From NCBI RefSeq assembly GCF_014633365.1, contig NC_068341.1, positions 42,116,044-42,180,043 on the forward strand: DNA of 64,000 bases, given 5' to 3'. This DNA is from Diospyros lotus. Taxonomy: Eukaryota > Streptophyta > Magnoliopsida > Ericales > Ebenaceae. Made by a program: the position numbers and the translations under genes. The notes beneath the pieces are model-generated. The model saw only the letters and a list, made by a program, of their open reading frames with translations. It had not been told where the DNA came from and did not search any database. Shown in pieces: positions 25,101-34,466 of the stretch; within the stretch, counting starts at the first letter, position 1, and each line of letters starts with the position of its first letter.

Positions 25101-28100
25101 GGAAACAGAGAATGGATAGAGAGAAAATGAGAGAACTTGAAATCAATTCATTCATAATGTCTTGATACAAAGTGGCATAGCCTTATATATGGCTAGCCAC
25201 AACAGTTAATTGGTTACATTGTAACAGATTTTACTAACAGCTTATTATAGTTGCAGTGGCTTGTTGCAACTATTGTAACTGTAATAATTGCAGTTGAAAC
25301 AAATTCAACTGCTTTTTGTCATCTCCTATCTCCTAATTCTGCTGATCAAGACAAGATGAAAGGATGGGGCCAATTACTTTCTTACAAAGCTGAATTGTAG
25401 GCTGCTAAAGGGAGAAAGAATGTCTTGAAAAGGGGATGCAAGGGGCTGGAAGAAAGGGACAAGATCTCTAGAAAGGCATCTGATTTTTGACAAAAGACCC
25501 GATTGCTCTAAAAAATACATAAGAGAGGTCAAAAGAAAGGGGAAAAATGGTCTTCTAAATACCTAAGGTGTGGGATATCAGATTGAGGGAGTTGGCCATG
25601 GAATCTTTTGACACCTAAGGTGTGAGACATAAGATTGAGGGAGTTAAGCTCCTTATTCCTTCCCTTAGTGGCCAAGAGATAGGGAGGGACAGATTAAGAG
25701 AGTTGGCCATGGAGTCTTGAGGCTTTCTTTAAAGGTTTCTTCAATAAGGTACGGAAAACTAGTCAACTTTGGGTTAATGCTAATCCTTGTGATGCTTAGA
25801 GATTGATTTGTTCGTGTTTTGCTTGGGTGTAAACCCATGTCATCAGATGACAAGCACAAGGATTTGGAGGCTCTTTGTGTCTTATAGCATCACTAAGTTG
25901 AGTTTAAGCATGGTAGAGCCTTGCTTGAAAAATGAGATACGTGTTGAGGGGTTGAAATGCCTAATGTTGTTGGGTCAAATCTTTGTTCTGGGCCTTAAAA
26001 CATTCAACCATCCATTCTTTAACCACTTTATCATCAATCACATGATTAATAGGAGTTATATAGTCCTTTTTAACACTAAATAATCACTTCAAAACATCTC
26101 ATTCATTTAAATTTTGAGTTAAACCATATAATACCCAAAAATGCGATTTAATCTCCAAGTAACTTTGAGTCTCATGAAATCAATTCCAAATAAGTTTAAC
26201 CCCTCTAACCAACTTCAAAAAATAGAGAGGTATCATCTTACTAAGGCTTTGGGCTGTTCATACAAACCATTAAGATAAATCATCCATACATAACAATAAC
26301 CTCAAATGATTAAAAAATAGAAATATGGAACCAAAACTCTTCCTATCATGCTTTACAGCTTTAGTATTCTCGATCTACTCATCACATATCCAAAATTGTT
26401 AAGGTATGTATGATCTAGACAGCCAAGTAAACCCCACATGCAACACACAAAATGTTGATGCAGTCACCAATCAAGACTCGGCCCAAGGCCGACCCAACCA
26501 AACCGAAACAGTATCACCAAAATAGTAGTGCCATAATGTTATTTTAATACTTCCTAAATTTTAGAATTCTACTTGATTTAGGATTCTACTTTATATTTCT
26601 ACTTGATTTAGAATTTTATATCATGTTTCTACTTGATTTAGGATTCTACTTCATGTTGGATTAGGATTTTATTTTTATTAAGATTCTAGTTGGATTTGGA
26701 TTAGCCAAATACTATAAATATGCCTAGGATCTAGAGTTTGTATTCAAGTTTTTCTCAATACAATTTCAGCAACCTATTTAGGTTTTCTTAGCAAAACAGA
26801 CTTATTTTTGCGTCTTCTTGAAAGCCAAGTTTCGGCCATTGAAGTTTGCTCTTTCAAGGGTTTATTTTAGTGTGTTTTTTCACACACGTGCTACACGCTG
26901 CGTCAGGTGGTATTAGAGCGGTTCATTAACCAATCAGATGGCCAATCTTGAAGGTAACGGTAACAACCAGCCTCGTGACGGTGATCGGGGGCTGCCCGCG
27001 GTTTGGAGAGCAATCGAAGAACAACGGGAAATAACTTGTACAATGGAGCAACAATTGGAGCGAATCCGTAACCAATTGGGCGTTTTACAAAGAGTTAAAG
27101 ATAACCGGAATCGGACTAATGGCGTGAATCAAGCCAGCTACGTTAAACCGAGAAGACCAGCCATTAATCCTATCCTCATTAATCCTAGAAGACCAATGAC
27201 GGATGATAGCGACGATGAGGATGATCTTGGTCGTATGATAGCCAACCCTAGTGGTAAAGGGGTTAGGAGGAATGCACAGCAACACAACCATTGGGGAAAC
27301 AATGAGTATAAACTAAAGAATGACTTTTCGATGAGTTTGGAGTTTGATTTCGAAGATTATGTTGTCCCAGTAACCTCAACGTTTGCAAACTCAGGTCTGA
27401 TTTATGCTGCTAACATGACAGAAACTCCAAGGTTATTGATTCATACTGGGGTATTTTCTAGTCCCGAGGGCTCAGGCATTGCTTCACAACCCAATGATGG
27501 TGGTGTTTCTTTTGATCGACTTGCGATTGTAAATGATATGGAGGTTATGGTAGCAAATCCTTCTACAGTTTATTCAAGCTCTGGCATGGTTGAATCATAG
27601 TCAATAGGAACATATTCATCTTCGCGATTGCAAAAGCAAGATGGTCACATGGGTCTCTTTGTGGATAGGGGTGTTGGATTTCCTAGGCTAGTCAACTTGG
27701 GTAGTACAACTGCTTTTGATATTAATCTGAAATTAGATTCCAAAACTAAGAATGTTATAACAGCTGCTGCTATAGCTGATCAAGTGCTTAGACCAAAGAA
27801 GGATTCAAGCATCAATATTTTAAGTGATGGAGAGACTGATGGTAGTCATGGAATAAGCCTCTATTCGAAACAGTTGCAAAAGAAGACTTCTCCAGGTAAG
27901 AAAAATCTACAGATGAATTCGGAAGCTGTTGAGGAGTTAAAATCAAAAAAGCAGATGAAAAGAGAAGGACCTATGATAAAAATTTACCATATTAGAAAAG
28001 CACTCAAGATGGAATGTTCAACATCCTCAATCTAACAGTAATAATACAATGGAGGTAGAGGGAAACAACCATGGCAATGGTTGGACCCATGCCAATGCAA

Positions 28101-31100
28101 ATATGGTTAAGAAGGGGAGGAATGTCTTTGCTCATGTTCCCTTAGCAGAAAAGTTCAAGCAGTTCAGGAAGGTGTCAAGCAAAGGTTGCACAAATAAGAA
28201 GTACAAGGCGACAACTGACAAGCATAGAAAACACAAGATATTTGAGATTGGAGATGAAGTCATGATATTCTTGAAGAATGAACAGATTTCAGCAGGACAA
28301 CAGAACAAGCTCAAGCCAAAGAAGTATGATCCTTACAAGATTACAAAGAAGATAAATGATAATGCTTATGTTGTAGATTTGCCTAATCATATGGGTATTT
28401 CCAAACATTCAATGTGGCTAATCTCTCTTCGTACTTACCGGACGTGGATTTGTCCAAACAATATCAAAATTCGAGGTCGAATTTTTTCTCAAGTGAAGGT
28501 GAATGATGCGGTCACCAATCAAGACTCGACCCAAGGCTGACCCAACCAAACCGAAACAGTATCATCAAAATAGTAGTGTCATAATGTTATTTTAATACTT
28601 CTTAAGTTTTAGAATTCTACTTGATTTATCATCAAAATAGTAGTGTCATAATGTTATTTTAATACTTCTTAAGTTTTAGAATTCTACTTGATTTAGAATT
28701 CTATTTTATATTTCTACTTGATTTAGGATTCTATTTCATGTTTCTACTTGATTTAAGATTCTACTTCATGTTGGATTAGCATTTTATTTTTATTAGGATT
28801 CTAGTTGGATTTTGTTTACAAATATTAGATGGATTTGGATTAGCCAAATACTATAAATATGTCTAGGATCTAGAGTTTGTAATCAAGTTTTTCTCAATAC
28901 AATTTCAGCAACCTATTTGGGTTTTCTTAGCAAAACAGTCTTGTTTTTGCGTCTTCTTGAAAGCCAAGTTTCGGTCATTGAAGTTTGCTCTTTCAAGGGT
29001 TTATTTTGATGTGTTTTTTCACACATGCGCTACACGCTGCGTCAAATGTGAATTCAATCCCAACCAGATTTATTGCCCATAGCCTTTAACTCAAGATGGT
29101 AGTTCGTCGAGTATTCTTCGTCTTGAATGGCTCTCAACCAACTGATTTGATCCTCTTGGACAGTAGCACCTCCATGGGTATTCCTTGTCCCAAGATCTAC
29201 ACACAACCCACATATGCCCAATAGCATGACATATCTCCAACCTAAATGGCAATTCATCGCAACATGCACTTTCAAGCCATGCCATGCTTTACCAAAGACA
29301 GTGTACCCTTCGTTCCTAAAACAAAGATTAATCCCAATATTACACATTTCAACCCCTCAACACATCTTATTTAACCATGCTTAAACTCACTTTAATGATG
29401 CTATAATCCACAGAAATCCCCCAAATCAGTGTTTTCCTCATCTTATAACATGGGTTTACACCAAACCAAAACACAAGCAAATCAACCTTTAAGCATCACA
29501 ACGTCTAGCATTAACCCAAAGTTGGATAGTTTTGCATATCTTATTGAAGAAACCTTCAAGGAAAGCCTCAAGACTACATGGCCAACGATTCTTCGCTGTG
29601 ATTCCGGAAGTTTTAGCAGTTGACCAAGGTAAAGCAGCTCGAGTGATTTTTGGCTTTAATTCCATTCCAGCGATTCAGAGCAGCAGAACCAGTTGAATTC
29701 TCGGCTGTTAATTGAGGCAAATCCAGGCGATTCCCAGGACTGTTTTCCGAAACAGACCCAATCAATTCTCTAATTCCTAGAGGCTGGTAATTTACCCTCT
29801 GTTTTCGAGGCTACTGAATTGTGAATTAGGCGATCCAGGAAGGCGAATTGCTGGAGGCAATTTCATAGGCGGTTGCTGATTTTTCTATTTCCACTATTGA
29901 TTAAGGTGGATTCAAGATTACTGAATTTAGATCTAGATGACTGTTAGCAGCAATTCAGATTAGTTTCAGGAGCAAGCAATTGACACAGGACTCATGGAAA
30001 CATTCGCTCACCCCAACCAAAAGATGGATGACATTCTGAATCTGATAACAAATAAGTTTCAGGTTAGTATTCTAGATGAATTATTCTCTAAGGAATATTC
30101 TAATTCCTTAAAAAAAGAAGTTTTGAAAGGATATGCTCAAGATGACTATCTCAGATGTTCTGATCATGAGATGATTGATTGTAATCAATCATCAGGATTG
30201 AAAGATGTTAACAGAGAATTTCTGGAGATTCAGAAAGAGACATATGATTCTTTTGGAATTGAAATTGATCCAGTCTTTCACAATGAAAAATTGGCTCAAC
30301 CAATTCTGAAAACAAACAGTGTTGAAATGACTTCTATTGCAGTTGTTGAGACGTCAATGATACATCACTGGAGAAGACAACTGTTGTAAGTGAACCTCTG
30401 GTGTATACCAGTAAATAGGAAGAAAAATATGCCTCCAGTTTGCAGGAAGCTGATGAAGTAGCATTGGAACAAAACATTGATTTGATTGAAATGCCGGCTA
30501 TAAATCAGGTCGGAGATGAGAGTTGCAATGAAGAGTGTGAGGAACTCACTTCATCCACAATATGGAGTAAAACGACCATTATGTTTGAGGAGGATGGACA
30601 GTTCAAGGCGATAAAGTGACCCATAGAGCATGAAGTTCTGTTCAAAAACCACTTGGTAGATCTTCAAACAAAGGAGGAGGAAATTCAGGAGGAGTATATG
30701 CAGAATGGATTAAAGCTCAGATCATTTCTGGAGACTTGTGGCTTAATTAAAATGAATATCCAGTTGAGGAAAGTTCAAGATTGGTTAAGAGGATGATGGA
30801 AGATGCTAATGATTGGAAAATTTTGACTGCTTTGAAAATTTCCAGAAGTATATTCGTGATCTGGAGCAGTGGAGGATGCAGAAGGAACAATTGAAGTGGA
30901 CTGTACAGAAGAACCATTATGCAGTTTGGAAGTTGATGAAAGGGTAGGTTGCTGCCAGAGTACTTGCTAAAACTCACTGGCTCAATTACTGCATTAAGGT
31001 CCAGGAAATTATTGGAACTTACAGATCAATTAGAGAAGAGGCCTTTGTCATGGAGATCTTTGAGGACTACATTTTACAATTGCAAGAAAAGCAAAAGAGA

Positions 31101-32362
31101 AGGAATATAAGAGCGAAGCGGAATAGGCCTAGAAGGAGAAAGAAAGAAAGAAGGATAAATAAGATAGTGAAAGTAGGGATTGGATGAAGAACAGTGGCCA
31201 ATCACTATAAGTTCTTGGGGACAAGAACTCTCTCAAGGAGGGGAGAATTGTCACGACCATAAGGATATAATAGTAATTATATATTATATGTATTTCTTTC
31301 TAGTTGTACTTTGCTATTGTAGCAGTTTGTACCTTTCAGTTGTATTGTAACTGAAAGGATAGAACAACCTATAAATAAGCTGAACCAGTTAGAGAATAGA
31401 GGTTGTTGAATGATAATAGAAATTTGTTTCTCTCAAAACTTCTCTGATCTCTCTCCAGATTCCCTCTAATTCTCTCCCAATCCTCTCTGTAAGGTTCGAT
31501 TTCCCCCTCAATTCTTTTGATTTATCCCTCCATTTCTGTTCTCTCTCCCTTAGTTTCTTCCAAATTCCTTTTAAAATCCTAGGTCAAACCTAGGTTCATG
31601 ACACTTCATTAACAACCTTCTTTGCTTCCTTTCTTGCCAAAACATATCTCTTCAAATTTTCTTCATTACGACATTGTGTGTAGCAAGCTCTCTTGGTTTG
31701 ATTTTTCTTATACGTCTTCATTCCACCACCAAGACTCTTGATTTGAAGTTTGGCCTTTGACTCTCCTAGATTCATGACGTATTTTGAATAGTAGAATCCA
31801 TCCCAATCCATATATGTACAGCCTCTCTTTTTACAGTCCAATCTCTTTTTATATACTTTATTGTTGAAAAATATTTTTTCTTCACTCCATCTCGATTCAC
31901 ATTTGGTCAACCTCTATTTTTACAATCCAATCTCTTTACTATATACTTTATCATTGACAAAAATTTGTTTTTACCTTTTAAATCTCTTGGACTTTGTTTC
32001 TTATCACTCTTTGATATGGACACCAAGGTCCATAAGCCTATGCAGTGTGGTTAGGCATGCTCCTGACATAGTTGAAAAGTAAAAACAAAAAAGCACAAAG
32101 CAAAGTCATTAAGAAATTGATAGAGACAGAATCTACGGAGACTCAATGTGTCATATAAGTTGAGTGAGACACAAAATAACTCCTTTTGAACTTTACTTTT
32201 TAATAAATGGAAAATTAACTTGAAAAAGGATTAAATGTTCATATTCACGCATAGAAAGTGGAAGCAAAGAATAAATCATACTTTGACTGCAGCACCAACT
32301 TCAGCTTCATATATAGGAATGTCATTCCGGCTGACAATCATAAAACAAGCTGTACTGGCCAT
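13173..32362 (-). CDS. TRAPPC2: TRAPPC2 (Sedlin/Trs20)-like gene, transposon-stretched and frameshifted
   Basis: TRAPPC2 is a small (about 135-140 residue) core subunit of the TRAPP vesicle-tethering complexes acting in ER-Golgi traffic. Exons on the minus strand: exon 1 32282-32362 ([26 protein letters not shown]); exon 2 17570-17655 ([19 protein letters not shown], ending TSAM); exon 3 17353-17414 ([20 protein letters not shown]); exon 4 13173-13259 ([20 protein letters not shown]). Phases join correctly (27 codons; 86, 62 and 87 bp). Intron 1 is 14.6 kb, intron 2 is 155 bp, intron 3 is 4.1 kb and of U12 AT-AC type. Exon 4 has one extra T in a T run after KSFF; without it the frame would read QEVHELYIK, with it translation stops within the exon. 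The expected last exon (ILLNPLYLPGSRI-like) was not found and may lie beyond the left edge. The gene is either a pseudogene or contains an assembly error in a homopolymer. Confidence 0.85.
13380..13735. repeat. Decayed dispersed repeat with T tract
   Basis: GATGGGGTTGGCTACATGAA near 13388 and the following text (ATATCTTTTGTATGGCCA..., CACATATCATATTTAAGG) resemble 23500-23620, which suggests two old copies of one dispersed retro-repeat; similar GGGGT(C/T)GGCTACATG motifs occur in plant LINE/SINE-like repeats. It ends in a long T-rich tract at 13687-13726. Family unknown. Confidence 0.4.
13898..15183. mobile_element. Non-autonomous hAT-like element (outer of a nested pair)
   Basis: The ends are CAATGCCATTAAAGGC and, at the right, GCCTTTAATAACATTG (14 of 16 inverted matches). 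The flanking 8-mers are CAAGAAGC and CAGGAAGT (6 of 8). Subterminal regions carry AGGCGCACC/GCGCACGCCT-type repeats. A small ORF at 14129-14281 (50 codons, start [11 protein letters not shown], strongly acidic end FDLDDEDDF) may be the 3' remnant of a transposase, but I cannot assign it. The element lies inside the U12-type intron and is split by the element at 14410-14958. Confidence 0.7.
14410..14958. mobile_element. hAT-like MITE inserted in another hAT element
   Basis: It begins CAGTATTCTAAAACGTG and ends in the inverse form ...TTTGAACACTA. It is flanked by a perfect 8-bp target duplication TTCTTTTC (14402-14409, 14959-14966). The termini match the family seen at 5441-10262 (CAGTGTTCTAAAAGG) and the subterminal GCTAGGCGCTAG motifs are shared. 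It is 549 bp with no coding capacity seen. Confidence 0.85.
15192..17344. other. AT-rich intron sequence, nothing recognised
   Basis: This is the remainder of the AT-AC intron upstream (minus-strand sense) of the nested hAT pair. I see no homology, no terminal repeats and no convincing reading frame in it. A 70-codon frame at 15576-15788 shows no family features. Confidence 0.5.
17769..18104 (+). repeat. 5' LTR of the copia element
   Basis: It starts TGTTGAGGAGGAGTTCACG and carries TATATATAGCA near 17995 as a possible promoter. The exact 3' boundary is uncertain because GTTTGTTAATGGTATATCCTC differs from the 3' LTR end; TGGTATATCC could be a decayed methionine-tRNA primer site. Confidence 0.75.
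18128..22511 (+). pseudogene. Copia gag-pol polyprotein, multiply broken
   Basis: Segments in order: gag start [15 protein letters not shown] (18128), broken by a G16 tract at 18331; gag core [20 protein letters not shown] (18700s); zinc knuckle [14 protein letters not shown] near 18950; protease at [13 protein letters not shown] (19245), where the usual D-(S/T)-G is DTR; pre-integrase WHTRLGHPN (19650); integrase [36 protein letters not shown] (19820-20130); RT with [14 protein letters not shown] and catalytic [10 protein letters not shown] (21440-21605); RNase H end [15 protein letters not shown] and HTLFTK upstream. Stops and frameshifts occur throughout (for example 19747, 20428, 21140, 21311, 21734). 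Copia polyproteins are normally a single frame of about 1300-1500 residues. Confidence 0.88.
22519..22867 (+). repeat. 3' LTR of the copia element
   Basis: It starts TGTTGAAGAGGAATTCACG after the purine tract and ends ...ATATCATCA before the target duplication GAAAA. Roughly 5-7 percent differences from the 5' LTR by eye suggest an insertion that is not recent. Confidence 0.8.
22873..24050. other. Intron 1 sequence of the TRAPPC2-like gene, decayed repeats
   Basis: It is AT-rich with C12 at 23324-23335 followed by (CA)n. The region 23440-23720 resembles the dispersed repeat at 13380-13735. I see no gene on either strand. Confidence 0.5.
24056..24642 (+). mobile_element. Copia-type solo LTR (587 bp)
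   Basis: It begins TGTTAGAAGTTTGCCTAG and ends AAGTTCACA, with flanking 5-mers AGACT and GGACT (4 of 5). It shares GAAGTTTGCCTAGAG, TATAAATAAGGG and the GCTGGATGTAGG...GAACCAGGATAAATCTG segment with the solo LTR at 11831-12447, but the two are well diverged. No internal region adjoins it. Confidence 0.8.
24648..25013. other. Unassigned intron segment
   Basis: A minus-strand frame of 95 codons (24752-25039) crosses this interval and runs into the neighbouring LTR. It shows no recognisable motif and is probably chance. Nothing else is seen. Confidence 0.4.
25019..25353 (-). mobile_element. Solo LTR, minus orientation (335 bp)
   Basis: On the plus strand it reads TGTCAAGACCC...TGATCAAGACA, with a perfect 5-bp target duplication AGATG (25014-25018, 25354-25358). 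On the minus strand it has TATATAAGG and a CT-rich leader with a (GA)n run at about 25073-25095. Its ends resemble the LTR at 31249-31603 (TGTCACGACC...TTCATGACA), so the two may be related families. Confidence 0.82.
25698..25990. repeat. Left arm of a 0.3-kb inverted repeat
   Basis: The text GGCCATGGAGTCTTGAGGC...GGGTTAATGCTA...GTTTAAGCATGGT...GTTGAGGGGTTGAAATG is found in inverted orientation at 29330-29590 with perhaps 85 percent identity by eye. The gypsy derivative at 26456-29044 inserted between the arms; without it they were about 0.7 kb apart. Origin unknown. Confidence 0.7.
25991..26450. other. Intron sequence without gene
   Basis: AT-rich sequence between the inverted-repeat arm and the gypsy derivative. 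No feature is recognised. Confidence 0.5.
26938..28035 (+). pseudogene. Gag N-terminus fused to unidentified sequence
   Basis: From ATG 26938 the frame reads [14 protein letters not shown] and continues through a gypsy-gag-like start ([39 protein letters not shown]) to about 27320. There the usual gag continuation (DYKLKADIPSF...EDFLDW in relatives) is replaced by sequence I do not recognise ([31 protein letters not shown], then [15 protein letters not shown]). A stop lies at 27598, the same frame resumes to 28033, and another stop follows. The middle part could be captured host sequence or decayed retroelement; it cannot be told apart here. Confidence 0.55.
28049..28503 (+). pseudogene. Gypsy integrase C-terminal fragment
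   Basis: The translation [57 protein letters not shown] and [16 protein letters not shown] matches the region after the integrase core of plant gypsy elements (pattern KYKxxADKHRR...GDxVMVFLRxER...LKPKKYGPY). It runs up to the 3' LTR at 28504. The catalytic core is absent. Confidence 0.8.
29050..29990. other. Right inverted-repeat arm and unassigned sequence
   Basis: The region 29330-29590 is the inverted partner of 25698-25990. The sequence before it (minus frame 29054-29347) and after it (29590-29990) shows no homology I recognise. The latter may be the leader of the retroelement whose 3' LTR is at 31249. Confidence 0.45.
29994..30389 (+). CDS. Unidentified frame in a retroelement interior
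   Basis: A 131-codon frame starts [18 protein letters not shown] and contains [17 protein letters not shown] do not recognise a family. Just beyond the stop the other frames continue with similar acidic composition ([24 protein letters not shown]), so a longer coding sequence has probably decayed. The position upstream of a purine tract and LTR suggests an internal region of a non-autonomous LTR element rather than a host gene. Confidence 0.3.
   Translation: METFAHPNQKMDDILNLITNKFQVSILDELFSKEYSNSLKKEVLKGYAQDDYLRCSDHEMIDCNQSSGLKDVNREFLEIQKETYDSFGIEIDPVFHNEKLAQPILKTNSVEMTSIAVVETSMIHHWRRQLL
30390..31248 (+). other. Retroelement interior with polypurine tract
   Basis: No intact frame is seen. 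A basic, arginine/lysine-rich translation occurs near 31080-31180. The sequence AAGGAGGGGAGAAT (about 31235-31248) immediately before the LTR at 31249 looks like a polypurine tract, which orients the element on the plus strand. Confidence 0.55.
31249..31603 (+). repeat. 3' LTR of a 5'-incomplete LTR retroelement
   Basis: It begins TGTCACGACCATAAGG and ends TAGGTTCATGACA, preceded by a purine tract. It contains CTATAAATAAGC near 31370 (TATA-like). The left flank AGAAT and right flank CTTCA do not match, as expected if this is the 3' LTR of an element whose 5' LTR is lost. It cuts into a LINE fragment on its right side. Confidence 0.7.
31604..31745 (-). pseudogene. RTE-type LINE fragment (pre-RT region)
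   Basis: On the minus strand the translation [33 protein letters not shown] resembles the segment between endonuclease and reverse transcriptase of plant RTE LINEs (pattern NLxxYKxARKEAKKAVSEA). It is cut off by the LTR ending at 31603. Only about 45 residues remain. Confidence 0.5.
31746..32281. other. Intron 1 start of the TRAPPC2-like gene
   Basis: Near 31835-31970 there is an imperfect direct duplication (CCAATCTCTTTTTATATACT and CCAATCTCTTTACTATATAC). The minus-strand donor GTATGATT of exon 1 is at 32281. No other feature is seen. Confidence 0.5.
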
Positions 32363-32433
32363 GTTAGGGGTCTTCTACACAGTTATAAGCAAACTTAAGA
32401 GTTTTGCCTGCAACAGATTAGAAAAGATAAGGT

Positions 32434-32968
32434 CAGGGGAGGATCTAGGATTTTTTACCTAGGGGGGTTCAAAATTTGTTTCCAACCGTGAGCTTCACCA
32501 ATAGGAGAAAAACAAAAAGTCAAAAAATGGGAGTTTAACGAGCTTTACATGCATATTTAACATAATTCATTAACTTAAAAAGAGAAAGCAAAAAACAACA
32601 AAAAATACCAAAAATGTGCAATACAAATACCTTATAAAACTACTTAAAGCCATAACCTGCGATTCCCCAAGAGATCAAACTCGTCAATGAATATCTCTGT
32701 ATCAATACTAAGAGCAATCTCCCTCTCAATGTATCTCATGATCTTTTACCAACCTTAGCAGAAGTAAATTTCTTTATTCATATCTTAAATGATGTGTTGA
32801 CTTTTTAATAGATGAAATAAAGATATTCAATGGAGATGATCTCTGGCTAGCCAAAATAAAAACAGAGATGATCTCTGCGACTCTGCCCCTTTTTTATTCA
32901 ATGCAGATTTCAAATAATGTATAGGAAAAATAGTAAGCAACAATGCAAGTGGCCTGGATCCGCCCCTG
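32434..32968. mobile_element. hAT-like MITE (CAGGGGCGGATC family)
   Basis: The termini are CAGGGGAGGATCTAGG at 32434 and CCTGGATCCGCCCCTG ending at 32968 (14 of 16 inverted matches). The subterminal GGGGGGTTCAAAA and the internal layout resemble MITEs of the TTF-zinc-finger hAT family that also built 642-12793. The target duplication is not clear (flanks GATAAGGT and TAATTAAC). It lies just upstream (minus sense) of TRAPPC2 exon 1, in its 5' leader or promoter region. Confidence 0.7.
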
Positions 32969-33304
32969 TAATTAACATTTTATTATGATTATAAACTATT
33001 TTATGGGAGTTTTTCTTTCTAATTTTACATATAATTACCTATTGGATTTCTCTGTACCATCAAATATTCAAAATAGAACTTTTCAGCTGCAGACAAGATG
33101 AGTTGGGTGGTGGGTACTGAAGCATGCTTAAATTGATGGTAATCTAAATCCTAATGATTTTCCCAGAGCAAAATCATGAGAACCACAAAACAAGACAACG
33201 CATTATCTACAGTATTACTGCATTAAGCACAGCGAACACGAAGAAGAAGAAGAAGCCACATCGAGCTCCAGCCCACTCTGCCCATTGGCTGGATCCAGGG
33301 GCGG
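32969..33304. other. Sequence between MITE and transporter fragment
   Basis: No gene is recognised. The motif CCAGGGGCGGATC at 33296-33308, right where the transporter homology ends, resembles a terminus of the hAT family at 32434. Confidence 0.4.
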
Positions 33305-33434
33305 ATCGTAGCCGAATATCAGGCCGCCGGCGCCGGAAGCAGCAGCGATGCAGGTGATCACAACGGATGCAGTCAACCGGCCGGTGAAGCTCCCGCCCGG
33401 CGTGGCCATCCCCGGCGAAACCCCCTCCAGCCAT
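33305..33434 (-). pseudogene. Hexose transporter (STP/MST family) first-exon fragment
   Basis: On the minus strand from ATG 33434 the product begins MAGGGFAGD. After a shift of one base it reads TPGGSFTGRLTASVVITC, then AAASGAGGLIFGYD. Plant sugar transport proteins begin MAGGGF/MPAGGF, have K(L)T..V..TC.VAA.GGLIFGYD as the start of membrane helix 1, and continue DIGISGGVTSM. Here homology stops exactly after GYD, so about 470 of 510 residues, including all transport helices beyond the first, are absent. The leader 33435-33669 is CT-rich (minus strand: GA-rich near the ATG). Copia-X then cuts it at 33670. It cannot make a transporter. Confidence 0.75.
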
Positions 33435-33858
33435 TTTCTCTTGCCGCCTCAACTTTTTCTCCCTCTCACTCTCTTTTTCTTTCCTTCTTGCGATCCAAAC
33501 ACACACTTTAAACAGATTTTGAGCGAGATAAATGGAAGAGATAGAGAGAAGAGATGGCTTACTATGTATATTTGCCGAGGAAGAGGTGAAGATTGAAGAG
33601 AGCTGACTGCTGAGACAATAAGAAGAAGATCGCCGCCGCCAAAAACAGGCTCCTGTTCTTCGCTTCAACCGTTGAAAATTGATTCAATTGTAGTTGTACT
33701 GATTTTGTTTTATTAGCTATAAACTTTCCTAATTTCTATTTTATTAGTTGGATTGTGCCATAATAATTGATTATTTCATTATTAGTCAAGAGGTATTTTT
33801 GGATGTGCCGTGATATTGTTCTTTTGTCAGTCACGAATCCTTGCCAGCAAAAGGTGAA

Positions 33859-34429
33859 GGGAAATTCTATTAGTAGCTACGAATATCTTCTTTTAAAAAT
33901 TTATTTATACCCTTATATCCATTTTCTCCTTCAGTTAATTACCCGTCACCACCTCTTCATATATACACAAACACACATATATATATACATTAACACCACC
34001 GCATACACGAACATAAATATATGTATATATACACACACATACATATACATTAACAATTTGCATACACAAATATTAATATATGTATGTATATATACACATA
34101 TATAGAGAGAAAGAAAGGAAGGAAGGTCGTTGTTTCCTTCCTGTATAGCTGCTTCCTTCCTATACAGGGAGGAAGCAGCGGCCATGGGCGTTTGGGGGCC
34201 ATTAAGGCGCCTGAACCCTGGAGTTCAGGAGCTTTCAAGCTTCCTGAATCCCAGGGTTCGAGGGGCATGAGACGGTCCCTTGGAGTTCGGGAGCTTTCAA
34301 GCTCTCCGAATCCCAGGGTTCGGGGGGCATGAGACGGTCATGGGCGCCTTAATAGCCCCCAAACGCCCATGGTCGCTGCTTCATTCATGTACAAGAAAGA
34401 AGCAGCGGCCCTTCTTTCCCCTCTCTCTC

Positions 34430-34466
<37 letters not shown>

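Larger units (their letters stand above)
26456..29044 (+). mobile_element. Ty3/gypsy deletion derivative with intact ends
   Basis: A perfect 5-bp target duplication AATGT (26451-26455, 29045-29049) brackets a 2.6-kb element. LTRs: 26456-26905 and 28504-29044, both TGATGC(A/G)GTCACCAATC...GCTACACGCTGCGTCA. The 3' LTR is longer because of a 67-bp tandem duplication (from 28561 and 28628). A primer site TGGTATTAGAGCGG (compare TGGTATCAGAGC, initiator tRNA-Met) follows the 5' LTR. The 1.6-kb interior keeps only the start of gag and the C-terminal end of integrase, with unrelated sequence between them. Protease, RT, RNase H and the integrase core are missing, so mobilisation would need proteins from a relative. 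Confidence 0.88.
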
